From contig JAHNZQ020000004.1 in assembly GCA_019155205.2 (NCBI GenBank), forward strand, positions 803,886 to 867,885: a stretch of DNA of 64,000 nt. Reading direction: 5' to 3'. Source of the stretch: Gracilaria vermiculophylla. Taxonomy: Eukaryota > Rhodophyta > Florideophyceae > Gracilariales > Gracilariaceae. The position numbers and the translations under genes are program-made. The stretch's first letter is position 1; each line of letters begins with the position of its first letter. The notes under the pieces were generated by a model. That model was not told where the DNA came from. It saw only the letters and a program-made list of their open reading frames with translations, and ran no database searches. This document shows positions 21,370-32,200 of the stretch, one piece after another.

Positions 21370-23583
21370 CTAGCATATGTTGATTTCAACCATCGGACAA
21401 GATCGACATCCACATCGATTTCCAGACGGTTTGCAGGTTTTACAGGACTTCTTGCAGGTACGACAGCTTGCAGTTGATGCTGGTTTGCAACGAGTCGAGT
21501 GTTTCGTGGTCGATGCTTTTGTTGTTGGCGGCTTCGTCGTCGGAGGTTTCGTCGATGGAGGGGTCACTTTTTTGCACGAAGATTTGCTGTGGCTGTGCGA
21601 CTTCGAGCATTTTGGAGAGCTTGATGAAGCGCTCTTGGAAGAAGACTTGCAGCATCGGGAACTTGATTTGCATGTAGATGGTTCGTACTTGCAGCAATAG
21701 CACTTGCAGCAAACCACTGTCTTCTTGCACACCTTCTTCGTCCCCTTCTCACATGTGTGTGAGTGTTTGCGAGAGGATTTATGTGTGCAATGCTTGCGAC
21801 ATTTGTACTTGCACTTGTACGCTGTGGGGGGGCAATCCCGTTCGTAGTGATGGACAGATGCCACTGGCGGGGGGGGGGTAACCGGGGTGCAGAACATGCA
21901 GTAGCATTTGTCCAAAGACTTGCCCGATGACGGACATGTTTTCCCATGCGATGACGGCGCCTCCTTGGTCTTGCTCTTCGTGGATGCTGTGGAAGCCTTC
22001 GTCGTCTTCTTGGCAGACGATTTCTTTGATTTGGGCGCCTTTGCCCATCCAAAAGAGGAAAGGGAAGTTTTCGATGTTGACGTCCTGGCGCTGTAACCAC
22101 GTGTAGTACTTCCCAGCGTCGTCGGAGAGAAGGACCTGCTGCCTGAGATCGAAGTCCATGACGGAAATTTTTTCTTTCGAAGACATAGAGCCAGGCAAAG
22201 TCCCAACAATGCAGCGAGGAGGAGAAATGCGAATATGGCCAGCAAGACAATCCCCCACGTTGGGAATCCCCCGACACTACCTTCCTCCGCCACGATAATT
22301 TGTGGTGCGATCCCACCATGGAAAATCTCCGTGTTAGTTTGTTGCGCAGGGATAGTGGTATCTTTCGGAGTAGGATTTAGCAACGGCTTCACGCACCCCA
22401 CGTTGGCCCCTGGAATCTCTGGGTTGAGACTTATAGATTGCATCTGAAGAATAGTGGGACTGATACTATGCTGCCAGGTGCCAATCTTGACCGTCGGAAA
22501 CATGAGACTGTTGACCTGATCCGTTGCGGTTGGGTCGAAGTGATATATTGAGCTTTTCCGTTGAAATACACGTGGTGAGTACAGCTTCGCTATCTTGCTG
22601 TTGCCATAACCCCAGTAAAGCTGGTCATTGCAAACCGCGTCGGCAAGCAGCTGGTTTGTGGTGCGGCCAGTGCTAGCGGAAAGCTGCTCATCATTGAGGT
22701 AGCTGAGCACTGCACAATTTCCTTGATTCATCAGGAAAGAGTCGAAGCGGGTGCGATAATTCTTGTAAAGGGTTGCAGCCTGCGAGGCAACGTCTTGGGT
22801 CTGCTGATTGCCCTCATTTCCAACAACGATACTTCCGGCGAAAAGAAGATTATGATACACTTCGTGTAATATGACAGTGACGAGGTCATACTGATTTCCA
22901 GGCACGGAGCCGTCAATGCCATCGTACCACGGTGTGTTGGTGTTGACGGCGACCAGGACATCAAATCGGCCATCACCTTTTCTATTGCCGTTCAGGTCCC
23001 TTCCGCGTACGGCCTCGGCAGCAGCTACAGGAAGAACTGTTTCAAAAGTATCCCGCATTTTGACAAAAAAGGTTCCTCCACCGTTTGCCAATGTTTCAGG
23101 TGGGCCCAGGTCACTGAATGTGAGCTGCATCATAACCTTTTCGGAGGAGACCCAAGATGATTCACACACGGTTATGACCTTCTGCATCACGCGCTGAATG
23201 TTAATGTTGTTCGGTACATCATGAACGTGACATTCGAAAGTGGACTTGTCGCCCTTGCCCCTGAAGATCTTTGTGCGTGCAACAGGGCTGAGGTCAAGGT
23301 CAAGTGCGGCATAGGTGCGAGCTGCGTCAGGAAGGTAATCGTCAACGGTGGCGCGGCCGAGAGAGTATGAAGAGTTTGTGGAGGACTCCGAGGCGCGTGT
23401 AGTCCACGATGGGCGAGATACGAGCTCATATCGATCGGCGCTAAGCAACTGTGCCCAGTGATCAGGGACAGAGTCTGCAGAGCGGAGGGGAACGGCAGAG
23501 GACCGGGCGATAAGCAATGTGAAAAGAGTGGATGCGAGAAGGAATGGACGTATGGTTCGCAAACGCGACAAAGGCGTCGGCAT
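21370..23583 (-). CDS. HEXXH zinc metallopeptidase with one membrane span and a Cys/Ser/Lys-rich tail
   Basis: A probably secreted or surface protein of about 737 residues from the ATG at 23583 (the frame opens 13 codons earlier at 23622, but the later ATG places a good signal peptide first: IRPFLLASTLFTLLIA). A catalytic zinc motif HEVYH lies at 22852-22866 (residue 240 of the shorter form), within VTVILHEVYHNLLFAG. Downstream blocks SIYHFDP and NSLMFPTVKIG plus HSI suggest a third zinc ligand region. A hydrophobic segment (IVLLAIFAFLLLAALLGL, about residue 443) and the basic stop RKKK follow. The last 250 residues are extraordinary: Lys/Ser/Thr-rich, then packed with cysteines (CCKCYCCK, SRCCK, CRTCKKSCKTCK), with PPTTKPPTTK repeats. 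The predicted orientation puts the peptidase outside and the tail inside. The exact peptidase family is not recognised. Confidence 0.7.
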   Translation of the reverse strand: MPTPLSRLRTIRPFLLASTLFTLLIARSSAVPLRSADSVPDHWAQLLSADRYELVSRPSWTTRASESSTNSSYSLGRATVDDYLPDAARTYAALDLDLSPVARTKIFRGKGDKSTFECHVHDVPNNINIQRVMQKVITVCESSWVSSEKVMMQLTFSDLGPPETLANGGGTFFVKMRDTFETVLPVAAAEAVRGRDLNGNRKGDGRFDVLVAVNTNTPWYDGIDGSVPGNQYDLVTVILHEVYHNLLFAGSIVVGNEGNQQTQDVASQAATLYKNYRTRFDSFLMNQGNCAVLSYLNDEQLSASTGRTTNQLLADAVCNDQLYWGYGNSKIAKLYSPRVFQRKSSIYHFDPTATDQVNSLMFPTVKIGTWQHSISPTILQMQSISLNPEIPGANVGCVKPLLNPTPKDTTIPAQQTNTEIFHGGIAPQIIVAEEGSVGGFPTWGIVLLAIFAFLLLAALLGLCLALCLRKKKFPSWTSISGSRSFSPTTLGSTTRGYSARTSTSKTSLSSFGWAKAPKSKKSSAKKTTKASTASTKSKTKEAPSSHGKTCPSSGKSLDKCYCMFCTPVTPPPPVASVHHYERDCPPTAYKCKYKCRKHCTHKSSRKHSHTCEKGTKKVCKKTVVCCKCYCCKYEPSTCKSSSRCCKSSSKSASSSSPKCSKSHSHSKSSCKKVTPPSTKPPTTKPPTTKASTTKHSTRCKPASTASCRTCKKSCKTCKPSGNRCGCRSCPMVEINIC

Positions 23584-25099
23584 GATGAAAGAGGCCGGTC
23601 CGGGTGTTGATAGTGGGAGCAAGAGTTATGGGGGGCTCGAAAAATTGTCGGGACGACTGTGAGAGAAAAAAATGAAGTGGTTGGACCTCAGTGAGCACGG
23701 GAACGGCGATGAATGAGTGACAGATGGATGTGTAGCTTGCTGCAAAAGAGGTAGAAGGGCGCAAGGCAGGAGCTAATGGCGCAGGGATGAGCGAAAGTCG
23801 AAGCAGGTGTGAGAGGTGGAACGAATAGCTCTCGCACGGGCGCAACTGGGAGCGATACGGTTGGACGTGAGAGCGGGGCGCGTGAAGGGATGCAGATGAG
23901 ACGAGGGAGGCGGGCACGCGGAAGTGCGACTATTGCGGTGCGCAAAGCTGCACCGCTTAAAAAGAATGCGAGACAAACGTCGGGCGTTGACCACCTGGGG
24001 CAGCACTGCCAAGTAAAACGCGCGGGAAGCAGCTATGTGGACGGACGCGATCGCACGGCGGCCGTCGTCGGGACAGCTCACAAGCGGCGTGCGACGGAAG
24101 CGGTGAACCGTGGCGGACAGTGGGTTACCGTTCACGTGGGGGGGGGGTTCACTTGTCGTTGGGCGAGATGCGGCGGCGGTGGCGCTCGCGGTGATGCCCA
24201 TGGGGCGCCAAGTCGTGCCACTGGCTTTTGTGAGGGAACGCAGCTCCAAGTCGGGCCAATCTACCAGTTGCGACACATCACTGCGTGACAGGTGCACGTC
24301 GCACTGGCGCACCCTACGGGGGGGTGGCGCCCCGCGCGGGTGACGCTTGGACGCCGCACGCTACTTGTACACGTGTTGTAAGCGCCTGTGGCCGATCAAT
24401 ATGATGCACCGTGCCATTGGCGCCAGAGAGCGCCCTTGTCGAGCTCGCGATTGATGCTGTAAGGACTCGAGCCCCACTCGCATTACAGACCACCGCCAAT
24501 CACTGCTTTCCATGTCCGGCCCCCTGTCACGCCGATTATAACGCACGCGTATAGAGCTGTAAACAGAGATACGTGATCCGCTCGGCGTGACAGGCTTCTC
24601 TTTCCCAAACCTACCTGTCGACTGCCTTCATGGCTTGCATGCCATGCGTGTCTCAGCAGTCATGCACCCGTATCGTGCCTCGAATCCCGCTGGTTTTGCA
24701 GAGCGAGTACACGTTTTCGTGCTGTCAACCGCCTCTGGAGGCCATTCACTACCTCGCTGGGTCAGCACCTTTGCGCATGTCGTATTGGTTACAATTTGCC
24801 CTCTGTCGTCGTTTATTCAACGCCCAACGAATTGCAAATTGCGCTCCCCGCTGCGCTCGTCGTAATCGATACCGCATGCATCCTGGGTTGGGATTCGAGA
24901 TAGGGTTTGTTGTGGTGCCGCCTCCTGGCAAAATCTTTATCCTCCACCAACCCTGATCACGAACGTCATGCACGCCCTGTGCCGCGGTTTGTTCCCTTTC
25001 AATCAAAGCGCTGGTGCCTGGTCCAACCCGCATGGCTCCATCACCTAGCAGCACCTCCGTGCTCCGTATCGTCTCACTCGTTCCCCACATACCTGTCGC
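23584..25099. other. Spacer, GC-rich, without recognisable gene
   Basis: About 1.5 kb between two divergent genes, visibly richer in G and C than most spacers. It includes a run of ten G near 24138. The high GC keeps several frames open on both strands (for example 23773-24312 minus and 23809-24288 plus), but they mirror each other and have no motifs. I take them as chance frames. Confidence 0.4.
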
Positions 25100-25459
25100 A
25101 TGGCGTTCATAACTCCTGTTTTCCAACTCGCGCGGCGCAATACCCGCCGCGGTTGTTCTACAATTGTCTGCTCGCAAGCACGTGCTCAGCAAACCGTAGC
25201 AAGGACTGCAGCCGCGATTACGCTCGCGACTGTAGCCTCTGTTTTCATTCACGCCCATCACGTGGAAGCTATTTCTATGCCTTCATTGCCGTCACTGCCA
25301 TCGTTGCCGTCCGTTCCTATGCCAGATTTTTCATCGTCAGATTCTTCAAGTGACAAGCCAGTAGTTGGTGACAAATTTTCTGAAGAACAGGAAGATAAGG
25401 TCGAAGATATGATGGCCAAATTGGAAGCCAAGAAGAAGGCGAGGGCCGCCAAGATGTGA
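25100..25459 (+). CDS. Small plastid-targeted, probably thylakoid-lumen protein of unknown function
   Basis: The 119-residue product begins MAFITPVFQLARRNTRRG. A Phe close to the start and a basic stretch are typical of red algal plastid transit peptides. After a likely stromal cleavage region (IVCSQA) comes a second hydrophobic stretch (TAAAITLATVASVFIHA) ending in VEA, a good AxA-type lumenal signal. The mature part is about 60 residues: PSLPSLPSLPS repeats, an acidic Ser/Asp segment, then a charged helix (EEQEDKVEDMMAKLEAKKK) to the end. No known photosystem subunit is recognised. The bipartite targeting signal is the strongest evidence that it is real. Function is unknown. Confidence 0.65.
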   Translation: MAFITPVFQLARRNTRRGCSTIVCSQARAQQTVARTAAAITLATVASVFIHAHHVEAISMPSLPSLPSLPSVPMPDFSSSDSSSDKPVVGDKFSEEQEDKVEDMMAKLEAKKKARAAKM

Positions 25460-27463
25460 GCATTTTTGTATCCCAGGAGTGCTGGTAATGTAGGCCCAAA
25501 AATTCATATCGGTCAAACTCGTTCATCTGCATGAGTAAAGCCCATATACTTTACATACGTGTGCTTTTCACGACACCTTGAGCGCCTCCGAATGTTTTCA
25601 CGCATGTATGCCTAGTGACCCGTGCCCTCCATAACTACGTTACAAGAGATTAGAAACATGCAGCTTTCATTAGAGTCCGCTTTTGTAGAAACCATGTGAG
25701 TACTTGAGGTAAAGTAGTTCGTCGAACAGAAATCAAGACCCAGAGTTATGAATTCCCGCCAAAACAAGACAGAGCAATATTGAAAACGGGCCTCATTTGA
25801 CCGCAGAGTCGATAAAAAAAACGGTTTGAAAGCAAGGGCCAAAGGCAGTCAATGCGTTGAAAGCTCTGCAGAGCTCCATCTTCTCATGGAGCTTGCTTCG
25901 CGCAGAAATACGCTGATGGAGCATTTAGCTAAAACTCGCTAGCAGAGACGCTAGATTGCCACTTTTCGCGCTGCTCACAAGCGTGATTTGAATTGTGTGG
26001 CTGAAAATGAGTTGATTTTAAGATCAGCAGATGCAGCAAGCGACAAAATGGGGATAGGAAGTCGACGGATCGTCCTTTGTTGATCGCAAAGTTTAGGATG
26101 CTTGGGTTCTGACAGAATCGTGTAGCCCCACACAGGATCTGTTGGCGCTGATGCCGTTTGTGGACACAAGCTTTGCATGAGCGACACATTACAAGTTTGT
26201 GCGAAAACAACACCATATTGAGATGCTATGGTGTTTCGCTTACGACGTTCGTTTTGTGTTTTGGAAGCCAAGATCATGTCGACGAGAAGCTAAGAGACCC
26301 AGAGTTTATATGAAGTATCGAACGTCAAGACTAAGGCAGGGAAACGGAAATGAGGTCGGCTTCTCGTGCCAAGTTCGAAGTCAAAATAGCTCTCCGACAC
26401 ATTTCAGGTAGAATAGTTACATCCGCTTCCCACATTGCAAGCAACTTCATGCTGCAAATCCAAAGATTATTATGAAGGGAAATATCTATCGTCTTGAGTC
26501 CTCATTGGCTCCATGAGTTGCCACATACACCACGAATGCTACGTATGTACTTTTCCAAGATAATCTTTGATGAATGTTGTCTGTGCAAAATTATGTTGCT
26601 TTTTTCAACGATCACGTCATCCTCTTGCGCAGGATGGGTCAAGATTCCTGAGAGAAGGTATTCCTCCCCCTACGCAGAATCAAAACGGTTTTACCCCTCG
26701 GGCATCGATTACTTAACCCTGATCCCAACCAAGAGGCATGAATGCTCATTATGCCGGTGGCCATGTAACGCCTTTTCTTTGACCACAAGCGCCAGTTCAA
26801 AGACAGCGGCTATGAGATGGTATTGTGAGGGTAAACGGCCTCACTGAGGCCGTTAGTCAGTAGAGTTCGTTTGTCCATGTAACTGCTTAACGCGTAATTC
26901 ACGGGCCAAACAGCACTGTGCCGACGGCTCCAACGCTTTGTTTTCTTTTTGTCAAAATATTAGCAGTACGGCTTTAGGTGAAATCGTTCTCTCACGCCCC
27001 ACCAAAGCCCGGCGGCTGGTGTGCAGTGAGTTTCATCCGTGGCCTCACTGCAACGATGCCAACTGGGAACTCATGAAGCCAGCGCCGCGCATAGTTGTGC
27101 AAACAATGAGAACGATGCCAAACAAAGCCGCGTCAGACTGTAAATGGGGAAGGGTTGAGGTGTATACCTTATCTCGTACCCCCTCCGGTTGGAGTTTAAC
27201 TCATGCCCCTACCAGAGATGTATATGGGATACTACTGGCTCAAAATAGATTAGATATTTTTCTGATGAATTTGCAATCTCCGCAGTCCAACTGAATGTTC
27301 GGCTGCAGAGAGAACAATCGAAAGTTTCTACAGGTATCTTCGATCTCTTGACTGCGATGAGGGGAATCAGGAGCCGGTGTTCACTACAAGAGTCACAACA
27401 AATATATAGGAGAGCTACACAAATGCGAGACGGACTTTGAAAAGCTCTAACAAACCTTAAAAA
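25460..27463. other. Spacer without recognisable gene
   Basis: Two kilobases between the lumen protein and the monooxygenase. Two plus-strand frames (26494-26847, 117 codons; 26938-27294, 118 codons) are the longest, but neither has a domain, and the first ends at a palindrome. No RNA gene or transposon was found. Confidence 0.4.
26834..26854. repeat. Perfect 10-bp palindrome with a 1-nt centre
   Basis: AACGGCCTCA and TGAGGCCGTT flank a single C. It could be a binding site or an RNA hairpin. No gene ends here convincingly. Confidence 0.6.
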
Positions 27464-29017
27464 ATGTCGCAAGGAGTAGATGTGACAGATGTGCTGATCG
27501 TGGGAGCTGGACCGACCGGACTGGTACTAGCAATCGAACTTGCGCGGAGAAACATTCCGCTGCGTATTGTCGATAGCAAAGCCAAACCGAGCAAAACATC
27601 TCGCTCTTTCACAATTCATGCGCGAACGTTGGAGATGTTCGAGGACATGGGCATAGCAGAAAAGTTTGTCTGCAATGGATACAAGCTGAACGGCTTTGCG
27701 TTCAACTTTCAAGGGCAGACAGTGCGCCCCAAGCTGGAATTTCACGGTTTGGACACACCGTTTCCATTCATTTTGAGTGTGAGTCAAACGGTAACGGAGA
27801 GGCTGCTGCTTGAGCATTTGGAACACGTGTTTGGTGTGAAAGTGGAATGGGGCAGCGAGGTAGTTCGGCTGGTTAGCTCGGCTGGTGGTGAGGCGTACTC
27901 AGCGGTAATTCGTGGTGCAGACGGGACTGAGGAGCGCAGCTCGGTCAAGTGGATTATCGGATGCGACGGGCAGCGCAGCACAGTACGCAGAGAGGCGGGA
28001 CTTGAGTTTGAGGGCGACATGTACGAAGACACAGTGATGCAACTAATGGACACGCCCGTGAGCGGCTTCGAATGGGCGGAGGATGCGGTTCACTACTACA
28101 TGTCGAAGGATCGTTTTTTGCTGCTTGCACGACTGCCACACAATTCGTACCGCGCAATCGTGAGCTACAAAGGAGGCATCGACGACAACGACAAAGAAAA
28201 GGCGCGCGAGCTGTTCCAGGACGTGGTTAACTCGCTGGTAGACGGGGTGACGCTGGGAACGCCCACATGGGTTTCCAAGTGGCGCGTGTGGAAGATTCAA
28301 GCTAGCAAATACAGACACAGAAACGTGATTATAGCGGGCGACGCGGCGCACGTTCTATCGCCGGCGGGCGGACAGGGCATGAACTGCGGTATGCAAGACG
28401 CGTACAATATCGGGTGGAAGCTGGCGCTGGTGGTGAGCGGCGGCGCCGGCGAAGAACTGCTGGACAGTTACGAGAGCGAGCGCAAGGCGATCGGAGCGCA
28501 AGTGATCGCGGGCGCTGACGCGATCCACAACATCTTGATGGCGCACGGTAAAGGGGTGAGGGAGCGTTTGGAGGTGACGCAACAGGAAGGCTGGCACGCG
28601 GCCGCTGTGCGGCGCATCTCGGGCGTGAGCTACCGCTACGGCACTGGGGCGTGGGCGGGCGAGCGGGTGGGGGACGCGCAGCTGGGCACGACGCGCCTCC
28701 GGCGGCTGCTGTGCGGCGCGCGCTTCACGCTGCTGCTGACGCGCGCGTCGCGGGACGACGCAGCCGGCGTGGTGCGCGCCGCACGCGCGGCGCTGGGCGG
28801 CGCGCTGCGCGTGGTGTGCGTGCAGTGCGGGCGCGACGCGGCGCAGCTGGCCGACTCGTGCGACAGCGACGCAGATGGGCAGCTGCGGGCGCGGCTCGGC
28901 GACAAGCCTACCGCGCTGCTAGTGCGCCCGGACGGCTACGCAGCCGCCGCAGACCCGCTCCCCGGCGCGCCCCGCCTGCGGCGCTACCTGAGCCAATTCT
29001 CCGCCCAGAGCCTCTAA
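27464..29017 (+). CDS. FAD-dependent monooxygenase (PheA/TfdB, FAD_binding_3 family)
   Basis: A flavin hydroxylase of the group A type, which uses NAD(P)H and oxygen to hydroxylate aromatic or polyketide rings. The 517-residue ORF shows the FAD Rossmann motif VLIVGAGPTGLVLA (GxGxxG at residues 14-19) and the DG motif IIGCDGQRSTVRR. The GD motif is VIIAGDAAHVLSPAGGQGMN, followed by a helix MQDAYNIGWKLALV. A C-terminal region after about residue 380 corresponds to the thioredoxin-like domain of phenol hydroxylase relatives. The last third (about 28600-29000) is far richer in GC than the first, with an Ala/Arg-heavy product (VVRAARAALGGALRVV). The next gene starts 193 bases downstream on the same strand. 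The substrate cannot be read. Bacterial or fungal origin by transfer is possible but not shown. Confidence 0.85.
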   Translation: MSQGVDVTDVLIVGAGPTGLVLAIELARRNIPLRIVDSKAKPSKTSRSFTIHARTLEMFEDMGIAEKFVCNGYKLNGFAFNFQGQTVRPKLEFHGLDTPFPFILSVSQTVTERLLLEHLEHVFGVKVEWGSEVVRLVSSAGGEAYSAVIRGADGTEERSSVKWIIGCDGQRSTVRREAGLEFEGDMYEDTVMQLMDTPVSGFEWAEDAVHYYMSKDRFLLLARLPHNSYRAIVSYKGGIDDNDKEKARELFQDVVNSLVDGVTLGTPTWVSKWRVWKIQASKYRHRNVIIAGDAAHVLSPAGGQGMNCGMQDAYNIGWKLALVVSGGAGEELLDSYESERKAIGAQVIAGADAIHNILMAHGKGVRERLEVTQQEGWHAAAVRRISGVSYRYGTGAWAGERVGDAQLGTTRLRRLLCGARFTLLLTRASRDDAAGVVRAARAALGGALRVVCVQCGRDAAQLADSCDSDADGQLRARLGDKPTALLVRPDGYAAAADPLPGAPRLRRYLSQFSAQSL

Positions 29018-29209
29018 ACAGCGCTGTCGGTAATGGTGTCGCGGCCCGCGGATGATCATCGCGTCGGAGAGGGCGGCCACGGCGAGCCCGTGCGCGCCCT
29101 CGGCATAAAAAAACGTTGCTGTGGCGCGCGCTGCTCCGCTCCCTGGTTGCGGCTGGCGGCTGGCGGCTGTGACAGCGGCAGCATCGCAGTAATGTAGCAC
29201 ACCAGTGCA

Positions 29210-32200
29210 ATGGAAGGCAGCGCTGCGTCGTTTCTCTGCTGCTTGCCTCTGCGCGCGCGGCGTGGGGCGCGAGAGAGCGCGTCGCCTGCAGCTCGCACCG
29301 GGATGGGCGTCCCTGCAGCACACGCGCCGTCGAACGTCCCCTCGCCGCAGTCCTCGTCGTCCTCCTTCAACTCCTTTCGTTCGGCCGTCTCGCACCAGTC
29401 GTTGTCCCCGTCGTCATCGTCGTCGTCGCCGCGCGAGTCGGATGTCGTCACACAGTCCACCGTGCCGCCCTCGCCGCCGCGCGCCCCTTCCAAGCACTCG
29501 CACCGTTCCCGCTGGTTCTTTCACAAGGACAAGCTGCCCACGCCTTCCACGCCCCCGCGCGTCCCCAAGCGCGCCCGCACCAAGGATCGGCTCCGCATTC
29601 GCCCGGATGAAACACGCTACCACCGAAACGCCTCCGACCGAAGTTCGCTAGCGTCGGAAGAGCGTCGCGCACAACTGCCGTCCGTCCACGTTCAGTCCCC
29701 TCCTCCCCTCGCCCCTCCGCCAAGTGGCCTGCGTTCGGCCCCGCCGTCCTCGTCCTCGCACAATCCGCCGCTGTCGCGCCTCCACTCACCATATGTGCAT
29801 TCTCATACCCGCGAGCTCTCGGACGAGGACGATTGGGGCATTGAAGAGCTCGCCGATGACGACGCCCAACCCGTGCCCATTCCCCACCACGTTTCGTCGC
29901 GCGCTTCCGCAGCTGCCGTGCCGCACACGCCCCCGCTCTCGCATCGCGATACAATCACTCTCCGCGCGTTTGACGACACTTTAGAGCAAGCCACGGAGAC
30001 TGCTGCGCCTGTGCGCAACGTCATTGGCGTCTTCGACCCGGCCGCTGAGACGGATGAATGGGGCGATGACTTCGACCTTGAGCAAAGCACGGTCCCGGCT
30101 GACGCTGAACAGGGCTTTCTAGGAAAACATGCCTTTCCGCAGTGGCTTGTGCAAAGTGCCTCGCAGCCCAATCTTCAATCCGTTACTTCCACAACGCCTT
30201 TGCCACCTCTTCTTGACGGTGACCACCCATTGCGGATAAAGCCTGTCCCCGTCACTGCGTTTGCTACGCCGAAGCTCACCCATGCTTCACTGCTCATGTT
30301 TCCGGGAGCGGGCTATCAAGCTGCACCGACCCACCCAAGTTGCGCGCACGTGAAACAACTCTTTTCCAACGAAAGTGCCAATATTCGCGTTCATCTTGAT
30401 GCTCTTGTGCGAGACTCTGGAGGTACAATCGCCTTGGAGCATCGCACAAGAGCCACGTACCTTCTAGCGTGCGATGATGATGTTGCCGCACTGGCTCCCC
30501 ACAATATGGACCTTGCTTCAGACATTTTGCGTTGGAAGCTCGAATGTGCTCGTTTGCTAAATGATCGAGCACAGTCTGCACGCTTGCTTCTTGCTCTTTC
30601 TAATATCCACAAACATCTCTCCAACTTTCGCGAAGCGATTGCGCTCGTTCATGAGGCTTTACACATTCTCACGGGCAATCTACACACCAATTTTGCGTTG
30701 GCACTTGCCACAGAGCTTGAGTACGAAAACTGTCTGTTGCATCAAACAGTCGGTGCAATGGCTGAGGCCGGTCGTGCCGTGAAACATGCCATTGCTCATG
30801 CTGTAGAATTGGCCAATCGCTCGGAGCGTCAGAATGATCTCAATGCTCCGCAGCAACGCAGTCTGTGGTGGCAGCTTCGTTGCAAGTTTGTGCAAGCCGA
30901 GTTGGCTTATGATCTTCAGGACCATGATTTAGCGGTTCGTCTATACTGCGAGTATATTACCGAGAGCATTTCCCGAATGCTTGGTATTACCAGTCCGCCT
31001 CGTTCACCATCGATTGGTGTTCCATTCATGCGCTTTTGTATATTTTCACCTCCTTTACTTGTGGTGGCCATGTGGACGACGGTTCTCAGCCTTGGTGAAA
31101 TGCGCTCTTTTCCTGCTGCGGCCGATATGGTGAGCTTGACTAGCCTGGTCGCCACCGCGTTTGGATATGTAGATGCAATTAAAGCGGCGTCGATTGTACG
31201 ATCACGCATCAAAGATATGGGTACTGAGCTACGTGAACAGTACGACATGATTACCAAGAACATATCTCAAGGTGGTGAGATAGAGACGGACAAAATGTCT
31301 GTTACTCGTACGAATCAAATTGCTGCCTCTTCATTTGATTACAATATGGGAGACTTTGGAGACTTTGGAGATGAAGATGTTGAAGACTGGGATGCACAAA
31401 TAGAAAAGGAGCTGAACATTACAATCCAACGTTGTAACGATGATAATCCGAATGGGAATGGCCACTTTGTCTCGAGAAATGATCCTTCTCCGCTGACCAG
31501 AGAAGCATCTGCCACTCCACTCCCAGGCCACGGTGCCACAGAAAATGTTCCTTTTCATGGGTCTGGCGGTTTGTTAACAAACGAAGGTAATGTGGGGTTT
31601 TCCCAACCACATGTATCGAGATGGGCTATCACAGGTCCTCAGCACGGTAACCTTGTCGAGGCAGAGTTGCGCAATTATTTGGGAAGGGTTGCCGGAGCAA
31701 CTAGCGGCATGTCTGCTCTGCAAATGTACCCCAAACCCACGCAACCCTTTAATTGGCAGCTAATGGGACCACAAGAACATGAAAACTTCCTACGTCGATT
31801 TGTGCGCAGCAAAGACCCAATTCTTTCCAAGAGGATAGAACACGGGCTTCCTGTAACACCACAATGGCACCCCTCTGCTGTTTGTAAACTCAATTTTAAC
31901 ATTGAACCCATCGAAGATATTGATGCTTTCAACTCGGGCATTCAGTTTCTCTCCCCGGCATGGGGCCTTCGGCTACTTGAAGCCGTGTGGAAGGTTGTTC
32001 GGTCTCAGGTCCCGCTGCGTATTAAACAATCCCGAGCGCGAAGGCTCATTCTGAACTCTTTCTCTCGCGTTTCACTGGTTGCCAGGAAGACTTCGCCGCG
32101 GGATGAAGCGGATCGCCTCGGCAGACTTCAGATGCTTGGCGCACTACTGGATGCCCTGAGACTTGCCCGAGAAGTAGTGACTGAGAGTGGAAATGAAGCT

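Noticed and set aside
21436..21760. Possible CRISPR-like or minisatellite array suggested by repeated TTGCAGGT / CTTGCAG strings
   Set aside because: The repeats are codon-level repetition of Cys/Lys/Ser in the metallopeptidase tail, with no regular spacer structure.
23773..24312. Open frames of about 180 codons on the minus strand and 160 on the plus strand
   Set aside because: Overlapping frames on both strands in GC-rich DNA, with Arg/Ala/Ser-heavy products and no motifs; most likely chance.
26494..27294. Two successive plus-strand frames of about 118 codons
   Set aside because: No domain, no targeting signal, and no frame continuity; the composition looks random.
28651..29055. 134-codon plus-strand frame rich in Arg, Ala and Gly
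   Set aside because: Lies out of frame inside the monooxygenase gene in a very GC-rich stretch; a shadow frame.
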